NCBI GenBank assembly: GCA_947624065.1
Contig: CANQIO010000005.1
Location: 18,210-82,209, forward strand
DNA: 64,000 bases
Source of the DNA: an uncultured Oscillospiraceae bacterium
GTDB lineage: Bacteria > Bacillota > Clostridia > Oscillospirales > Oscillospiraceae
Reading direction: 5' to 3'
Part shown: positions 11,010 through 20,525 of the stretch, in pieces
How positions within the stretch are numbered: the first letter of the stretch is position 1
Layout: the number at the start of each line of letters is the position of its first letter
The notes under the pieces: model-generated
The model's database searches: none
Seen by the model: the letters and a program-made list of their open reading frames with translations, nothing else
What the model was told of the DNA's origin: nothing
Made by a program: the position numbers and the translations under genes

Positions 11010-11501
11010 CTAATTTTCTCCCACGGCCATGATCCCCGTTTCCAACAGGCCCGGGAACCCCTGCTGCCGCAGGGCCTCATAGAGAACGATAGACGCGGAG
11101 CTGGCCAGATTCAGGCTCCTGGCCCGGCTCTTCATGGGGATGCGGAGGCACCGGTCCCGGTACCGCTCCATGAGCGCCTCCGGCAGACCGGACGTCTCCC
11201 TGCCGAACATCAGGGCCGCGTCCGGACCGAAGGACGCCTCGGCATAGCTCCGGGGGGCCTTCGTGGACAGCAGCCACAGCTGCTCGTCCCCGTTCACCCG
11301 CAGGTACTCGTCCACGTTCTCGTACACATGCACATCCACCAGGTGCCAGTAGTCCAGCCCCGCCCGCTTTACGGCCGCGTCGGAGATGTCGAAGCCCAGG
11401 GGCTTGATCAGATGCAGGCTCGCGCCGGTGGCGGCGCAGGTGCGGGCGATGGCGCCGGTATTCTGGGGGATCTCGGGGGCATACAGGACGATGCTGTTCA
11501 T
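11010..11501 (-). CDS. trmL: tRNA (cytidine(34)-2'-O)-methyltransferase, SPOUT family
   Basis: MNSIVLYAPEIPQNTGAIARTCAATGASLHLIKPLGF; MFGRETSGLPE; LNLASSASIVLYEALRQQGF. Confidence 0.92.
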   Translation of the reverse strand: MNSIVLYAPEIPQNTGAIARTCAATGASLHLIKPLGFDISDAAVKRAGLDYWHLVDVHVYENVDEYLRVNGDEQLWLLSTKAPRSYAEASFGPDAALMFGRETSGLPEALMERYRDRCLRIPMKSRARSLNLASSASIVLYEALRQQGFPGLLETGIMAVGEN

Positions 11502-11553
11502 ACGGGAACGTCTCCCAAAAAAGCCTAGTTTTCCACTATCATTAACCTTCAAT

Positions 11554-11581
11554 ATTATATACCCTGGCCGTTTTTTTGCAA
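11554..11581 (-). promoter_or_regulatory. Sigma-A promoter for trmL-pgk-tpiA-gpmI-eno
   Basis: Reverse strand TTGCAA-N16-TATAAT. Confidence 0.6.
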
Positions 11582-11609
11582 GGGGAAGTTTGGGCTTTTT
11601 TCATTTCTG

Positions 11610-11638
11610 TTGAAATTGTGGGAAAGAGTGGCTATAAT
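11610..11638 (+). promoter_or_regulatory. Sigma-A promoter for the glycosyltransferase gene
   Basis: TTGAAA-N17-TATAAT, divergent from the trmL promoter. Confidence 0.65.
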
Positions 11639-11666
11639 GTCTTGTATACTTGGGAGGTGAGCCATA

Positions 11667-12416
11667 TTGCACACTTTGTACATCGTGGTGCCGTGCTACA
11701 ACGAGGCCGACTGTCTGCCCCAGACCGCGCCGTCCTTCCGGGAGGAGCTGGCCCGTCTGACAGACGCCGGGAAGGCCGGCCCGGCCAGCCGCATCCTGCT
11801 GGTGGACGACGGCTCCGTCGACGGCACCTGGGACCGCATCCGCTCGCTGCATGAGGCCGACCCCGTCTTTATCGGGCTGCGCCTGCATCCCAACCGCGGC
11901 CATCAGAACGCGGTGATGGCCGGTCTCATGGAGGCCAAAGACCGGGCCGATGTGACCATCAGCATCGACGCGGACCTGCAGGACGACATCCGCGCCATGG
12001 ACGAGATGATGGACAAGAACGGGCAGGGCTTCCACATCGTCTGCGGCGTGCGCTCCAGCCGGGAGACAGACACCTTCCTCAAGCGCTTCACCGCCCAGAG
12101 CTACTACGCGCTGATGAACCTGTTCGGCGCAAAGCTCATCTATAACCACGCCGACTACCGGCTCATGGACCGGGCCGCGCTGGAGAAGCTGGCCCTTTAC
12201 CATGACGACGATCCCTTCCTCCGGGGCCTGACCACTCGTCTGGGCTTTGACATCGCCACGGTGGGATACGCCCGGGCGCCCCGCGCCGTGGGCGAGAGCA
12301 AATACACCCTCAAGAAAATGGTGAAGCTGGCCGTCCGGGGCATGACCTGTGCCCGGTGCAGGCCCCAGGACACCCCCCGCCCCGCCGATCCCCATATCGC
12401 CGAGCGGCTCTTCTGA
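11667..12416 (+). CDS. GT2 family glycosyltransferase (DPM1/GtrB-like), lacking the usual C-terminal TM helices
   Basis: IVVPCYNEADCLPQ, LLVDDGSVDGTW, ISIDADLQDD; TTG start with GGGAGGTGA RBS. Confidence 0.9.
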   Translation: MHTLYIVVPCYNEADCLPQTAPSFREELARLTDAGKAGPASRILLVDDGSVDGTWDRIRSLHEADPVFIGLRLHPNRGHQNAVMAGLMEAKDRADVTISIDADLQDDIRAMDEMMDKNGQGFHIVCGVRSSRETDTFLKRFTAQSYYALMNLFGAKLIYNHADYRLMDRAALEKLALYHDDDPFLRGLTTRLGFDIATVGYARAPRAVGESKYTLKKMVKLAVRGMTCARCRPQDTPRPADPHIAERLF

Positions 12417-12445
12417 CGGCCGCGCGGCCGCTAAAAACCCACTTT

Positions 12446-12477
12446 TCCGCTTCCGAAAATGGCTTTTCGGAGGCGGA
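12446..12477 (+). terminator. Terminator of the glycosyltransferase gene
   Basis: TCCGCTTCCGAAAA-TGGC-TTTTCGGAGGCGGA then TTCTTTATTGTTTTT. Confidence 0.8.
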
Positions 12478-12559
12478 TTCTTTATTGTTTTTATTGACTA
12501 AAATAGCAAAGTGCCTGTCCGTCATCGTGCACAGTTTTTACAAACATGATTTTGGCACA

Positions 12560-12588
12560 TTGACATTTGCCGGCGGACACTCTATTAT
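12560..12588 (+). promoter_or_regulatory. Sigma-A promoter for livK
   Basis: TTGACA-N17-TATTAT upstream of livK. Confidence 0.65.
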
Positions 12589-12663
12589 CTATGCTAAACT
12601 CTTATTTTCATCTGGGGCCAAGGCCGCAGTGGAATAGAAAATCATTGGAAAGAGGTATGACAA

Positions 12664-13818
12664 ATGAAACACACTGCCAAGAAGATGCTCTCCTTCGTGA
12701 TCGTGCTGACTCTGGTCGTCTCCCTGTGCTCCGTTTTCGCGCTGGCTGACGAAGGCGACGCTTTCAAGATCGGCGGCACCGGCCCCCTGACCGGCGGCGC
12801 GGCCATTTACGGCCTGGCGGCCGAGCGCGGCGCCCAGATCGCCGTGGACGAGATCAACGCCGAGGGCGGCATCCAGTTCGAGCTGAAGTATGAGGACGAC
12901 ACCCACGACGCCGAGAAAGCCGTCAACGCCTACAATGCCCTGAAGGACTGGGGCATGCAGCTGTCCCTGGGCTCTGTCACCTCCGCTCCCGCCAACGCCA
13001 CCTCCGCGGAGAACTTCAACGACCGCATCTTCGCCCTGACTCCCTCCGCCTCCGCTCCCACCGTCATCGACGGCAAGGACAACGTGTTCCAGATGTGCTT
13101 CCTGGACTATCCCACCCAGGGCGGCGCTTCCGCTCAGTACATCAGCAGCATGGGCCTTGCCGAGAAAGTCGGCATCATCTGGAAGAACGACGAGGACTAC
13201 TCCACCGGTCTGCGCAACTCCTTCGTGGATACGGCCGCTGAGCTGGGCCTGGAGATCGTTGCTGAGACCACCTTTGCCGCCGGCAACGACACCGACTTCT
13301 CCGTGCAGCTGACCGAGATGCAGAACGCCGGGGCCGATCTGGTGTTCCTGCCCATGTACTACCAGCCCGCTTCCCTGATCCTGTCCCAGGCCGCCGCCAT
13401 GGGCTATGCGCCCAAGTGGTTCGGTGTGGACGGCATGGACGGCATCCTGACCATGGAAGGCTTTGATCCCGCCATGGCCGAGGGCGTCATGCTGCTGACC
13501 CCCTTCAACGCCGACTCTGACGATCCTGCCACCAAGGCTTTCGTGGAGAAGTATCAGGAGCTCTACGACGAGACCCCCAACCAGTTCGCCGCCGACGCTT
13601 ATGACTGCATCTACGCCTACAAGCAGGCCCTGGAGGCCGCCGGCGCTACCCCCGACATGACCAATGAGGAGCTGAACGACCTCATGATCGAGCAGTTCAC
13701 CACCATGACCTTTGACGGCCTGACCGGCACCGGCATGACCTGGGACGCCAGCGGCGCGGTGAGCAAGGGCGCTCATGGCTGCGTCATCGAGAATGGCGTG
13801 TACGTCGGCCTTGACTGA
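12664..13818 (+). CDS. livK: Branched-chain amino acid ABC transporter substrate-binding protein
   Basis: Signal peptide, FKIGGTGPLTGGAAIYGLAAERGAQIAVDEINAEGG (periplasmic binding fold I), followed by livHMGF. Confidence 0.9.
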   Translation: MKHTAKKMLSFVIVLTLVVSLCSVFALADEGDAFKIGGTGPLTGGAAIYGLAAERGAQIAVDEINAEGGIQFELKYEDDTHDAEKAVNAYNALKDWGMQLSLGSVTSAPANATSAENFNDRIFALTPSASAPTVIDGKDNVFQMCFLDYPTQGGASAQYISSMGLAEKVGIIWKNDEDYSTGLRNSFVDTAAELGLEIVAETTFAAGNDTDFSVQLTEMQNAGADLVFLPMYYQPASLILSQAAAMGYAPKWFGVDGMDGILTMEGFDPAMAEGVMLLTPFNADSDDPATKAFVEKYQELYDETPNQFAADAYDCIYAYKQALEAAGATPDMTNEELNDLMIEQFTTMTFDGLTGTGMTWDASGAVSKGAHGCVIENGVYVGLD

Positions 13819-13842
13819 TCGATCCTGATTTATCCAACGCGG

Positions 13843-13873
13843 CCGGAGCAGAGGCTTTACGCTTCTGCTCCGG
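13843..13873 (+). terminator. Hairpin between livK and livH (partial terminator)
   Basis: CCGGAGCAGAGGC-TTTAC-GCTTCTGCTCCGG. Confidence 0.65.
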
Positions 13874-13934
13874 CTTTGCCGGATTTTTCCCCGCTTCCCC
13901 ATCCCAGCCAAATGACCTCCAAGGGGGCAAAAAT

Positions 13935-14819
13935 ATGATGACTTTCCTCAACTACCTGCTCAGCGGCATCAGCCTGGGCAGTATCTACGCCATCATCGCC
14001 CTGGGCTACACCATGGTGTACGGCATCGCCAAGATGCTGAACTTCGCCCACGGCGACGTGATCATGGTGGGCGCGTACATATGCTTCTTCGCCGTATCCC
14101 GCTACCACATGCCGCCCGTCGTAGGCGTATTGGCCGCCATGGCGGTGTGCACGGTGCTGGGCATCGTGGTGGAGAGGCTTGCCTACAAGCCCCTGCGCGC
14201 GGCCCCCTCTCTGGCAGTGCTGATCACCGCCATCGGCGTCAGCTACTTCCTGCAAAACGGCGCGCAGCTGCTCTGGACGCCCAACCCCAAGGTATTCTCC
14301 TCCGTGGTAGGCACCGGCCGGCTGGCCCTGTTCGGCGGACAGCTCACCGTCTCCTACGTGACCATCACCACCATCGCCTCCTGCATCGTCATCATGATCG
14401 CCCTGACCTTGTTCACCGGCAGGACCAAGATGGGCAAGGCCATGCGGGCCTGCTCAGAGGACAAGGGCGCCGCCCAGCTCATGGGCATCAACGTCAACTC
14501 CACCATCTCCGTCACCTTCGCCATCGGCTCCGCGCTGGCGGCCGTCGCCGGCGTACTGCTTTGCTCGGCCTACCCCACCCTGGTGCCCACCACCGGCTCC
14601 ATGCCCGGTATCAAGGCCTTCACCGCCGCCGTGTTCGGCGGCATCGGCTCTATCCCCGGCGCCTTCGTGGGCGGCCTGCTGCTGGGTGTGATCGAGATAT
14701 TTGCCAAGGCCTATATCTCCACCCAGCTCTCCGACGCCGTCGTCTTCGCCGTACTGATCGTCGTCCTTCTTGTGAAGCCCGCCGGGCTTCTGGGCAAGAA
14801 GGTCAGCGAGAAAGTCTGA
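13935..14819 (+). CDS. livH: Branched-chain amino acid ABC transporter permease
   Basis: LSGISLGSIYAIIALGYTMVYGIAKMLNFAHGDVIMVGAY. Confidence 0.94.
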   Translation: MMTFLNYLLSGISLGSIYAIIALGYTMVYGIAKMLNFAHGDVIMVGAYICFFAVSRYHMPPVVGVLAAMAVCTVLGIVVERLAYKPLRAAPSLAVLITAIGVSYFLQNGAQLLWTPNPKVFSSVVGTGRLALFGGQLTVSYVTITTIASCIVIMIALTLFTGRTKMGKAMRACSEDKGAAQLMGINVNSTISVTFAIGSALAAVAGVLLCSAYPTLVPTTGSMPGIKAFTAAVFGGIGSIPGAFVGGLLLGVIEIFAKAYISTQLSDAVVFAVLIVVLLVKPAGLLGKKVSEKV

Positions 14820-14828
14820 GGTGCGCCT

Positions 14829-15920
14829 ATGAAGAACAAAACGCTGAACCGAAACGCCCGCAAGAACTTCGCCACCTACGGGCTCGTCATAGCGGCCTAC
14901 GCCGTGCTGCAGACCATGACGGTCACCGGCTCCATCACTTCCTCCCTGAAGGGCATGCTGGTGCCCATCTGCGCCTACGTGATCATGGCCGTGTCCCTGA
15001 ACCTGACGGTGGGCGTACTGGGCGAGCTGAGCCTGGGCCACGCCGGCTTTATGAGCGTGGGCGCCTTCACCGGCGTCACCGCTGCCATGGCCCTGCAGAA
15101 CGTCGTCCCCTACCCCGCCCTGCGTCTGCTCATCGGCATCATGGTGGGCTCTGTTTTTGCCGCGGTTGCGGGCGTGCTCATCGGCATCCCGGTGCTGCGG
15201 CTCAAGGGCGACTACCTGGCCATCGTCACCCTGGCCTTCGGCGAGATCATCAAGAGCATCGTCAACAACCTCTATGTGGGCGTGGACGGGCACGGGCTGC
15301 ATCTGAGCCTGCTGACCAACAAGCTCGCGCTGGCGGAGGGCGGCAAGATCATCATCAACGGCCCCATGGGCATCACCACCATCGAAAAGCTCTCCACCTT
15401 CACAGCGGGCTTTTTGCTGGTCATGCTCACGCTGTTCATCGTGTTCAATCTGGTCAACAGCCGCTCCGGCCGGGCCATCATGGCTATCCGCGACAACCGC
15501 ATCGCCGCGGAGAGCGTTGGCGTCAACGTGGTGAAATACCGGCTCATGGCCTTCGTGACCTCCGCGGCCCTGGCGGGCGCGGCCGGCACCCTGTTCGCCA
15601 TGAACTACTCCACCATCATCGCCAACAAGTTCGATTTCAACACATCCATCCTGGTGCTGGTGTTCGTGGTGCTGGGCGGCTTGGGCAATATGCTGGGCTC
15701 CATCATCGCCGCCGCGGCGCTGACCATCCTGCCGGAGGCTCTGCGCCAGTTCGCGGATTACCGCATGCTGATCTACGCCATCGTGCTGATCCTGGTCATG
15801 CTCATCACCAACAACCCCGTATTGAAGGGATATGTGGACATCGTCAAGGGCAAGCTGACGGGCCGCGCAAAAAAGACCGACGGCCCGGCCCCGGAAGGAG
15901 GCGCTGGAAATGGAAAATAA
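14829..15920 (+). CDS. livM: Branched-chain amino acid ABC transporter permease
   Basis: NLTVGVLGELSLGHAGFMSVGAF, LRLKGDYLAIVTLAFGEI. Confidence 0.94.
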   Translation: MKNKTLNRNARKNFATYGLVIAAYAVLQTMTVTGSITSSLKGMLVPICAYVIMAVSLNLTVGVLGELSLGHAGFMSVGAFTGVTAAMALQNVVPYPALRLLIGIMVGSVFAAVAGVLIGIPVLRLKGDYLAIVTLAFGEIIKSIVNNLYVGVDGHGLHLSLLTNKLALAEGGKIIINGPMGITTIEKLSTFTAGFLLVMLTLFIVFNLVNSRSGRAIMAIRDNRIAAESVGVNVVKYRLMAFVTSAALAGAAGTLFAMNYSTIIANKFDFNTSILVLVFVVLGGLGNMLGSIIAAAALTILPEALRQFADYRMLIYAIVLILVMLITNNPVLKGYVDIVKGKLTGRAKKTDGPAPEGGAGNGK

Positions 15921-16749
15921 AGTCAAGCTGGTCCCTGTCCCCAGCCGCAGCGTCATCCCCGAGCGGGACATCGACAAGTCTCCTATTCTAGAGACCCACC
16001 ACCTGGGCATCGACTTCGGCGGCCTGGTGGCGGTGGACGACTTCACCCTGACCATCGGCCGGACCGAGATCGCCGGCCTCATCGGCCCCAACGGCGCGGG
16101 CAAGACCACGGTGTTCAACCTGCTGACCAACGTCTACCAGCCCACCCGCGGCTCCATCCTGCTGGACGGCCGGGAGACCCGGGGCATGAAGACCAGCCAA
16201 GTCTGCAAGCTGGGCATCGCCCGCACCTTCCAGAACATCCGCCTGTTCAGCAACATGACCGTGACGGAGAACATCCTGGTAGGCCTGCACGACGAGATGA
16301 GCTACAACGTCCTGACCGGCCTGCTCCGCCTGCCCTCCTTCTACCGCAGCGAGCGCATCGCCCGGGAGCGGGCCATGGAGCTTTTGAGCATCTTCAACAT
16401 GGAGGACATGGCCGACGACGAGGCCGGCTCCCTCCCCTACGGCGCCCAGCGTCGGCTGGAGATCCTCCGGGCCCTGGCCACCAACCCCAGCCTTCTGCTG
16501 CTGGACGAGCCGGCTGCGGGCATGAACCCCTCCGAGACGGAGGAACTGATGGAGAACATCCGCCGCATCCGGGATATGTTCCAGATCGCCGTTCTGCTCA
16601 TCGAGCACGACATGAACCTGGTCATGGGCATCTGTGAGGGCATCTGCGTGCTCAACTACGGCAAGGTCATCGCCAAGGGCAGCCCGGACGACATCAAAAA
16701 CGACCCCGTGGTCATCGAGGCCTACCTGGGCAAGAAGGGGGCGAAATAA
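15910..16749 (+). CDS. livG: Branched-chain amino acid ABC transporter ATP-binding protein
   Basis: Walker A GPNGAGKTT, LLLDEPAAGMNPSE. Confidence 0.95.
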   Translation: MENKVKLVPVPSRSVIPERDIDKSPILETHHLGIDFGGLVAVDDFTLTIGRTEIAGLIGPNGAGKTTVFNLLTNVYQPTRGSILLDGRETRGMKTSQVCKLGIARTFQNIRLFSNMTVTENILVGLHDEMSYNVLTGLLRLPSFYRSERIARERAMELLSIFNMEDMADDEAGSLPYGAQRRLEILRALATNPSLLLLDEPAAGMNPSETEELMENIRRIRDMFQIAVLLIEHDMNLVMGICEGICVLNYGKVIAKGSPDDIKNDPVVIEAYLGKKGAK

Positions 16750-17447
16750 TGCTGACCGTTGAGAACATCCATGTCTATTATGGTGCCATCCACGCCATCA
16801 AGGGCATCTCCTTCGAGGTGAACGAGGGCGAGATCGTGGCGCTGATCGGCGCCAACGGCGCCGGCAAGTCCACCACCCTCAAGACCGTCTCCGGCATCAT
16901 GCACCCCCGGAGCGGCAAGATCTCCTTCCTGGGCGAGGACATCACCCACACCGACGGCTACAAGCTGCCCGCCAAGGGTCTGGCCCAGGTGCCTGAGGGT
17001 CGGCGCATCTTCCTGCAGATGACCGTCATGGAGAACCTGGAGATGGGCGCATATGTCCAGAAAAAGCCGCCTCAGTCCGATTTTGAGAACGTCTTTGAGC
17101 ACTTCCCCCGCCTCAAGGAGCGCCGCAGCCAGATCGCCGGCACGCTCTCCGGCGGCGAGCAGCAGATGCTGGCCATGGGCCGGGCGCTGATGAGCCGGCC
17201 CAAGCTGCTGATGCTGGATGAGCCCTCCATGGGCCTGGCGCCCATCCTGGTGGAGGAGATCTTCAAGATCATCCAGGAGTTCCACGCCACCGGCACTACC
17301 ATCCTGCTGGTGGAGCAGAACGCGGAAATGGCCCTGCAGATTGCCGACCGGGCCTATGTGCTGGAGTCCGGGACCATCGCCCTCTCCGGCACCGGCAGGG
17401 AGCTGGCCGAGAGCGACGAGATCAAAAAGGCGTACCTGGGCGGCTGA
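16749..17447 (+). CDS. livF: Branched-chain amino acid ABC transporter ATP-binding protein
   Basis: GANGAGKSTTLKTVSG, LSGGEQQMLAMGRALMSRPKLLMLDEPSMGLAP. Confidence 0.95.
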   Translation: MLTVENIHVYYGAIHAIKGISFEVNEGEIVALIGANGAGKSTTLKTVSGIMHPRSGKISFLGEDITHTDGYKLPAKGLAQVPEGRRIFLQMTVMENLEMGAYVQKKPPQSDFENVFEHFPRLKERRSQIAGTLSGGEQQMLAMGRALMSRPKLLMLDEPSMGLAPILVEEIFKIIQEFHATGTTILLVEQNAEMALQIADRAYVLESGTIALSGTGRELAESDEIKKAYLGG

Positions 17448-17463
17448 CGTCAGAAGCGCACAA

Positions 17464-17499
17464 AAAACGGCGCATGGAGATCGCTCCATGCGCCGTTTT
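17464..17499. terminator. Bidirectional terminator between livF and the convergent ABC operon
   Basis: AAAACGGCGCATGGAG-ATCG-CTCCATGCGCCGTTTT. Confidence 0.9.
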
Positions 17500-17511
17500 A
17501 TTTTGTCTATA

Positions 17512-18306
17512 TCAGGCCAGGAGGGCCTTGTCGCTCTGGATGCTGCTGCCGGACAGCTCCGCGAACTTGTCCAGCAGGTCCTTCATGGTCAGGCGCTTCT
17601 TCTCCTCCCCGGCCACGTCGAAGATGATCTTCCCCTCGTTCATCATGATCAGCCGGTTGCCGTGGGCGATGGCGTCCTTCATGTTGTGGGTGACCATGAA
17701 CGCGGTCAGGTGGTTCTCCCGGATGATGGTGTCGGTGGTATTGAGCACCTTCTCCGCCGTCTTGGGGTCCAGGGCCGCCGTGTGCTCGTCCAGCAGCAGC
17801 AGCTTGGGCTTTTGCAGCGTGGCCATCAGCAGCGTCAGCGCCTGGCGCTGGCCGCCGGACAGCAGTCCCACCTTGGCGGTCATCCGGTCCTCCAGGCCCA
17901 GATCCAGGGTCTTGAGCTGCTCCCGGTACTGCTCCATCTCCTTCTTGGTGATGCCCGGCCGCAGGGTGCGTGCCGCGCCGCGCCGTTTGGCCAGCGCCAG
18001 GTTCTCCTGGATCTGCATGGTGGCGGCGGTGCCGGTCATGGGGTCCTGGAACACCCGCCCCAGGAACCTGGCCCGCTTGTGCTCGGGCAGATTCGTCACG
18101 TCCTGGCCGTCGATAACGATGGAGCCGGCGTCGATGGGCCACACGCCGGCGATGGCGTTGAGCACCGTGGACTTGCCCGCGCCGTTGGAGCCGATGACGG
18201 TGACGAAGTCCCCCTCGTTCAGCGTCAGGTCGATCCCGTTGAGGGCGCGCTTTTCGTTCACCGTGCCGGGGTTGAAGGTCTTATAGACGTTTCGCAGCTC
18301 AAGCAT
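17512..18306 (-). CDS. ABC transporter ATP-binding protein (TrpZ-like)
   Basis: GSNGAGKSTVLNAIAG, LSGGQRQALTLLMATLQKPKLLLLDEHTAALDPKTAEKVL. Confidence 0.93.
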   Translation of the reverse strand: MLELRNVYKTFNPGTVNEKRALNGIDLTLNEGDFVTVIGSNGAGKSTVLNAIAGVWPIDAGSIVIDGQDVTNLPEHKRARFLGRVFQDPMTGTAATMQIQENLALAKRRGAARTLRPGITKKEMEQYREQLKTLDLGLEDRMTAKVGLLSGGQRQALTLLMATLQKPKLLLLDEHTAALDPKTAEKVLNTTDTIIRENHLTAFMVTHNMKDAIAHGNRLIMMNEGKIIFDVAGEEKKRLTMKDLLDKFAELSGSSIQSDKALLA

Positions 18307-19249
18307 CGGCCCGCACCCCCTTTTTGGCCTTGGTGAAATACTTTCCCTTCCAGTAGGGCACCGACAGGAAGATCGCCACGATCACGGCGGAGATGAGCTT
18401 GAGGTAGTTGGCGTTGATGTTGCTCAGGCTGATGACCGCCTGGATGACCACGTAATAGATCACCGCGCCCAGGGACACCGCCAGCAGCTTCAGCGCGAAG
18501 TTCCGAAAGATCCTGGAGAACAGCGCCTCGCCGATGATGACGGCGGCCAGGCCGATAACGATGGCGCCCTTGCCCATGCTGGAGTCGGCGAAGCTCTGGT
18601 ACTGGGCCAGCAGCGAACCGGACAGGGCCACCAGGCCGTTGGAGATCATCAGACCCAGCACCGTGGTTACGCTGGTGTTGATGCCCTGGGCCCGGGCCAT
18701 GTGGGAGTTGGCGCCGGTGGCACGCAGGGAGCTTCCTAGCTCCGTGCCGAAAAACCAGTACAAAATGGCGATGACGCCCAGCGTGAACAGACCCACGATG
18801 AAGATCGGGTGGCGGAAGAAAGGCCGCTTGCCACTTGCCACGTCCTGCACGAACCGCAGAGAGACCCAGAGCTTATCCAGGTTTTCCGGGTTGATGACGT
18901 TGATGGCCACGTTCGCTTTCATGCCCATGATGGCCAGGTTCACGCTCCACAGCCCCAGCTGGGTCAGGATGCCCGCCAGGATGGCGGGGATGCCGCAGAA
19001 GGTGTGCAGCAGGCCGGTGGCCAAGCCGGACAGCAGCCCCACTCCAAAGGCCGCCAGCAGCGCCACAGGGACCGACACGCCGGAGGCGAACAGGACCACG
19101 AACGTGGCGCCGCCGGTGCAGAACGAGCCGTCCACCGTCAGATCGGCCAGATCCAGGATCTTGAAGGTGATGTAAACGCCGATCGCCATGATGCCCCAGA
19201 TCAGGCCCTGGGAGACGGCGCCCGGCAGGGCGTTGAGAAAGCCACCCAT
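18299..19249 (-). CDS. ABC transporter permease (TrpY-like)
   Basis: Multiple TM segments; start at 19249 preceded by AGGAGG; between SBP and ATPase genes. Confidence 0.9.
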   Translation of the reverse strand: MGGFLNALPGAVSQGLIWGIMAIGVYITFKILDLADLTVDGSFCTGGATFVVLFASGVSVPVALLAAFGVGLLSGLATGLLHTFCGIPAILAGILTQLGLWSVNLAIMGMKANVAINVINPENLDKLWVSLRFVQDVASGKRPFFRHPIFIVGLFTLGVIAILYWFFGTELGSSLRATGANSHMARAQGINTSVTTVLGLMISNGLVALSGSLLAQYQSFADSSMGKGAIVIGLAAVIIGEALFSRIFRNFALKLLAVSLGAVIYYVVIQAVISLSNINANYLKLISAVIVAIFLSVPYWKGKYFTKAKKGVRADA

Positions 19250-19310
19250 AGACAGTCCTCCTAACATGAAACGCGCTTTGCGCCAGTGCATAGTTAAAAT
19301 AATTATAGCA

Positions 19311-19350
19311 AAAAACAGCGGATAAGGGAAGTCCCTTTTCCGCTGTTTTT
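19311..19350 (-). terminator. Hairpin between SBP and permease genes (partial terminator)
   Basis: AAAAACAGCGGA...TCCGCTGTTTTT with inner AAGGGA/TCCCTT. Confidence 0.65.
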
Positions 19351-19373
19351 GCGATTTCCAGTTTCTTTGCGCC

Positions 19374-20357
19374 TTACTCGGCGGCCTCCTCGGCGGGAGC
19401 CTCCTCGATGACGACGGCCTCATAGCCCTCGGGAGCCTCGATGCCCAGGTCGGCGCAGATGGCCTCGTTGTACTTGGGGGTGAAGGTGGCGGCATAGCCG
19501 ATGGGGGTCTCGGCGATGTCGGCCTTGCCAGTCAGGATGTCGGCGGCCATCACGCCGGTGGCGTAGCCCAGGTCATAGTAGCTGATGGACAGGGTGGCCA
19601 CGCCGCAGCCCTTGCAGATGCCTTCTTCGCCGCAGAACACGGGGGTATTGCCGCGGCAGATGTTGTCGATGATGCCGGTGTTGGAGGCGGCGGTGTTGTC
19701 GGTGGGGACGTAGAGCACGTCGGACTCGTCCGCGGCGGTCTGGCACACAGCTGCCATATCGTTGGAGTCAGCGAAGGGATACTGGGTGCAGATGTAGCCC
19801 ATCTCCTCCAGGTAGCCCTGGACGGTGTCCACCTGGTACTGGCTGTTGGGCTCGTTGGAGCAGTACAGCAGACCCACGGTCTCGGCGTCGGGATACCACT
19901 CCTGGATCATAGCGGCCTGCTCGTCCAGAGGCGCCAGATCGGAGGTGCCGGACACGTTGGTGCCCACGGTGCCGGTAAAGTCCTCGATGCCCAGAGCCAC
20001 GCCGTACTCGGTGACGGAGGTGCCCAGCACGGGGATGTCGGCGGTGGCGGTGGCGGCGGCCTGCAGGGCCGGGGTGGCATTGGCCATGATCAGGTCCACG
20101 CCCTCGGACACGAAAGCGTTGGCGATGGTGGCGCAGGTGGCGGGGTCATTGGCGGCGTTCTGCTCGTCGAACTCCACCTGGCCGGGCAGCAGCTCCTCCA
20201 GAGCGTCCTTAAAGCCCTGGGTAGCGGCGTCCAGCGCCTCGTGGGGCACCAACTGGCAGATACCTACCAGATAGGTCTCTTCGCCGCCGGCAAAGGCGGT
20301 CACGGACAGCGCCAGGACCATGACCAGCGCCAGAACGATCGCGATCATCTTTTTCAT
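19374..20357 (-). CDS. ABC transporter substrate-binding protein (TrpX-like)
   Basis: Signal peptide, YLVGICQLVPHEALDAATQGFKDALEE, ATPALQAAATATADIPVLGTSVTEYG. Confidence 0.92.
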   Translation of the reverse strand: MKKMIAIVLALVMVLALSVTAFAGGEETYLVGICQLVPHEALDAATQGFKDALEELLPGQVEFDEQNAANDPATCATIANAFVSEGVDLIMANATPALQAAATATADIPVLGTSVTEYGVALGIEDFTGTVGTNVSGTSDLAPLDEQAAMIQEWYPDAETVGLLYCSNEPNSQYQVDTVQGYLEEMGYICTQYPFADSNDMAAVCQTAADESDVLYVPTDNTAASNTGIIDNICRGNTPVFCGEEGICKGCGVATLSISYYDLGYATGVMAADILTGKADIAETPIGYAATFTPKYNEAICADLGIEAPEGYEAVVIEEAPAEEAAE

Positions 20358-20439
20358 TGTAAGGATTCCTTTCTGTTTTGTGATTTAAAGATTTGTAGAA
20401 AGAAATGACGTCTTGTATATATTATTACTTTAAATGGAT

Positions 20440-20481
20440 GATGTCAATGTGCAGTTTCCCCAAAAACCGCACATTGACATC
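20440..20481. promoter_or_regulatory. Inverted repeat overlapping the -35 of the trpX-like promoter
   Basis: GATGTCAATGTGC...GCACATTGACATC perfect 13-bp arms; reverse strand TTGACA-N17-TAATAT. Confidence 0.7.
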
Positions 20482-20525
20482 AAAATCGTTAATACATTAT
20501 TGCTTGCCCGTCTGGCAAGCTGATA

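Noticed and set aside
14081-16130. 636-aa + and 558-aa - ORFs over livH/livM
   Set aside because: Shadow frames with Arg/His/Gly-rich composition over clear permease genes
20358-20520. T-box riboswitch upstream of the trpX-like gene or tyrS
   Set aside because: Looked for the T-box TGGNACCGCG-like motif and specifier structure; none seen and the leader is too short
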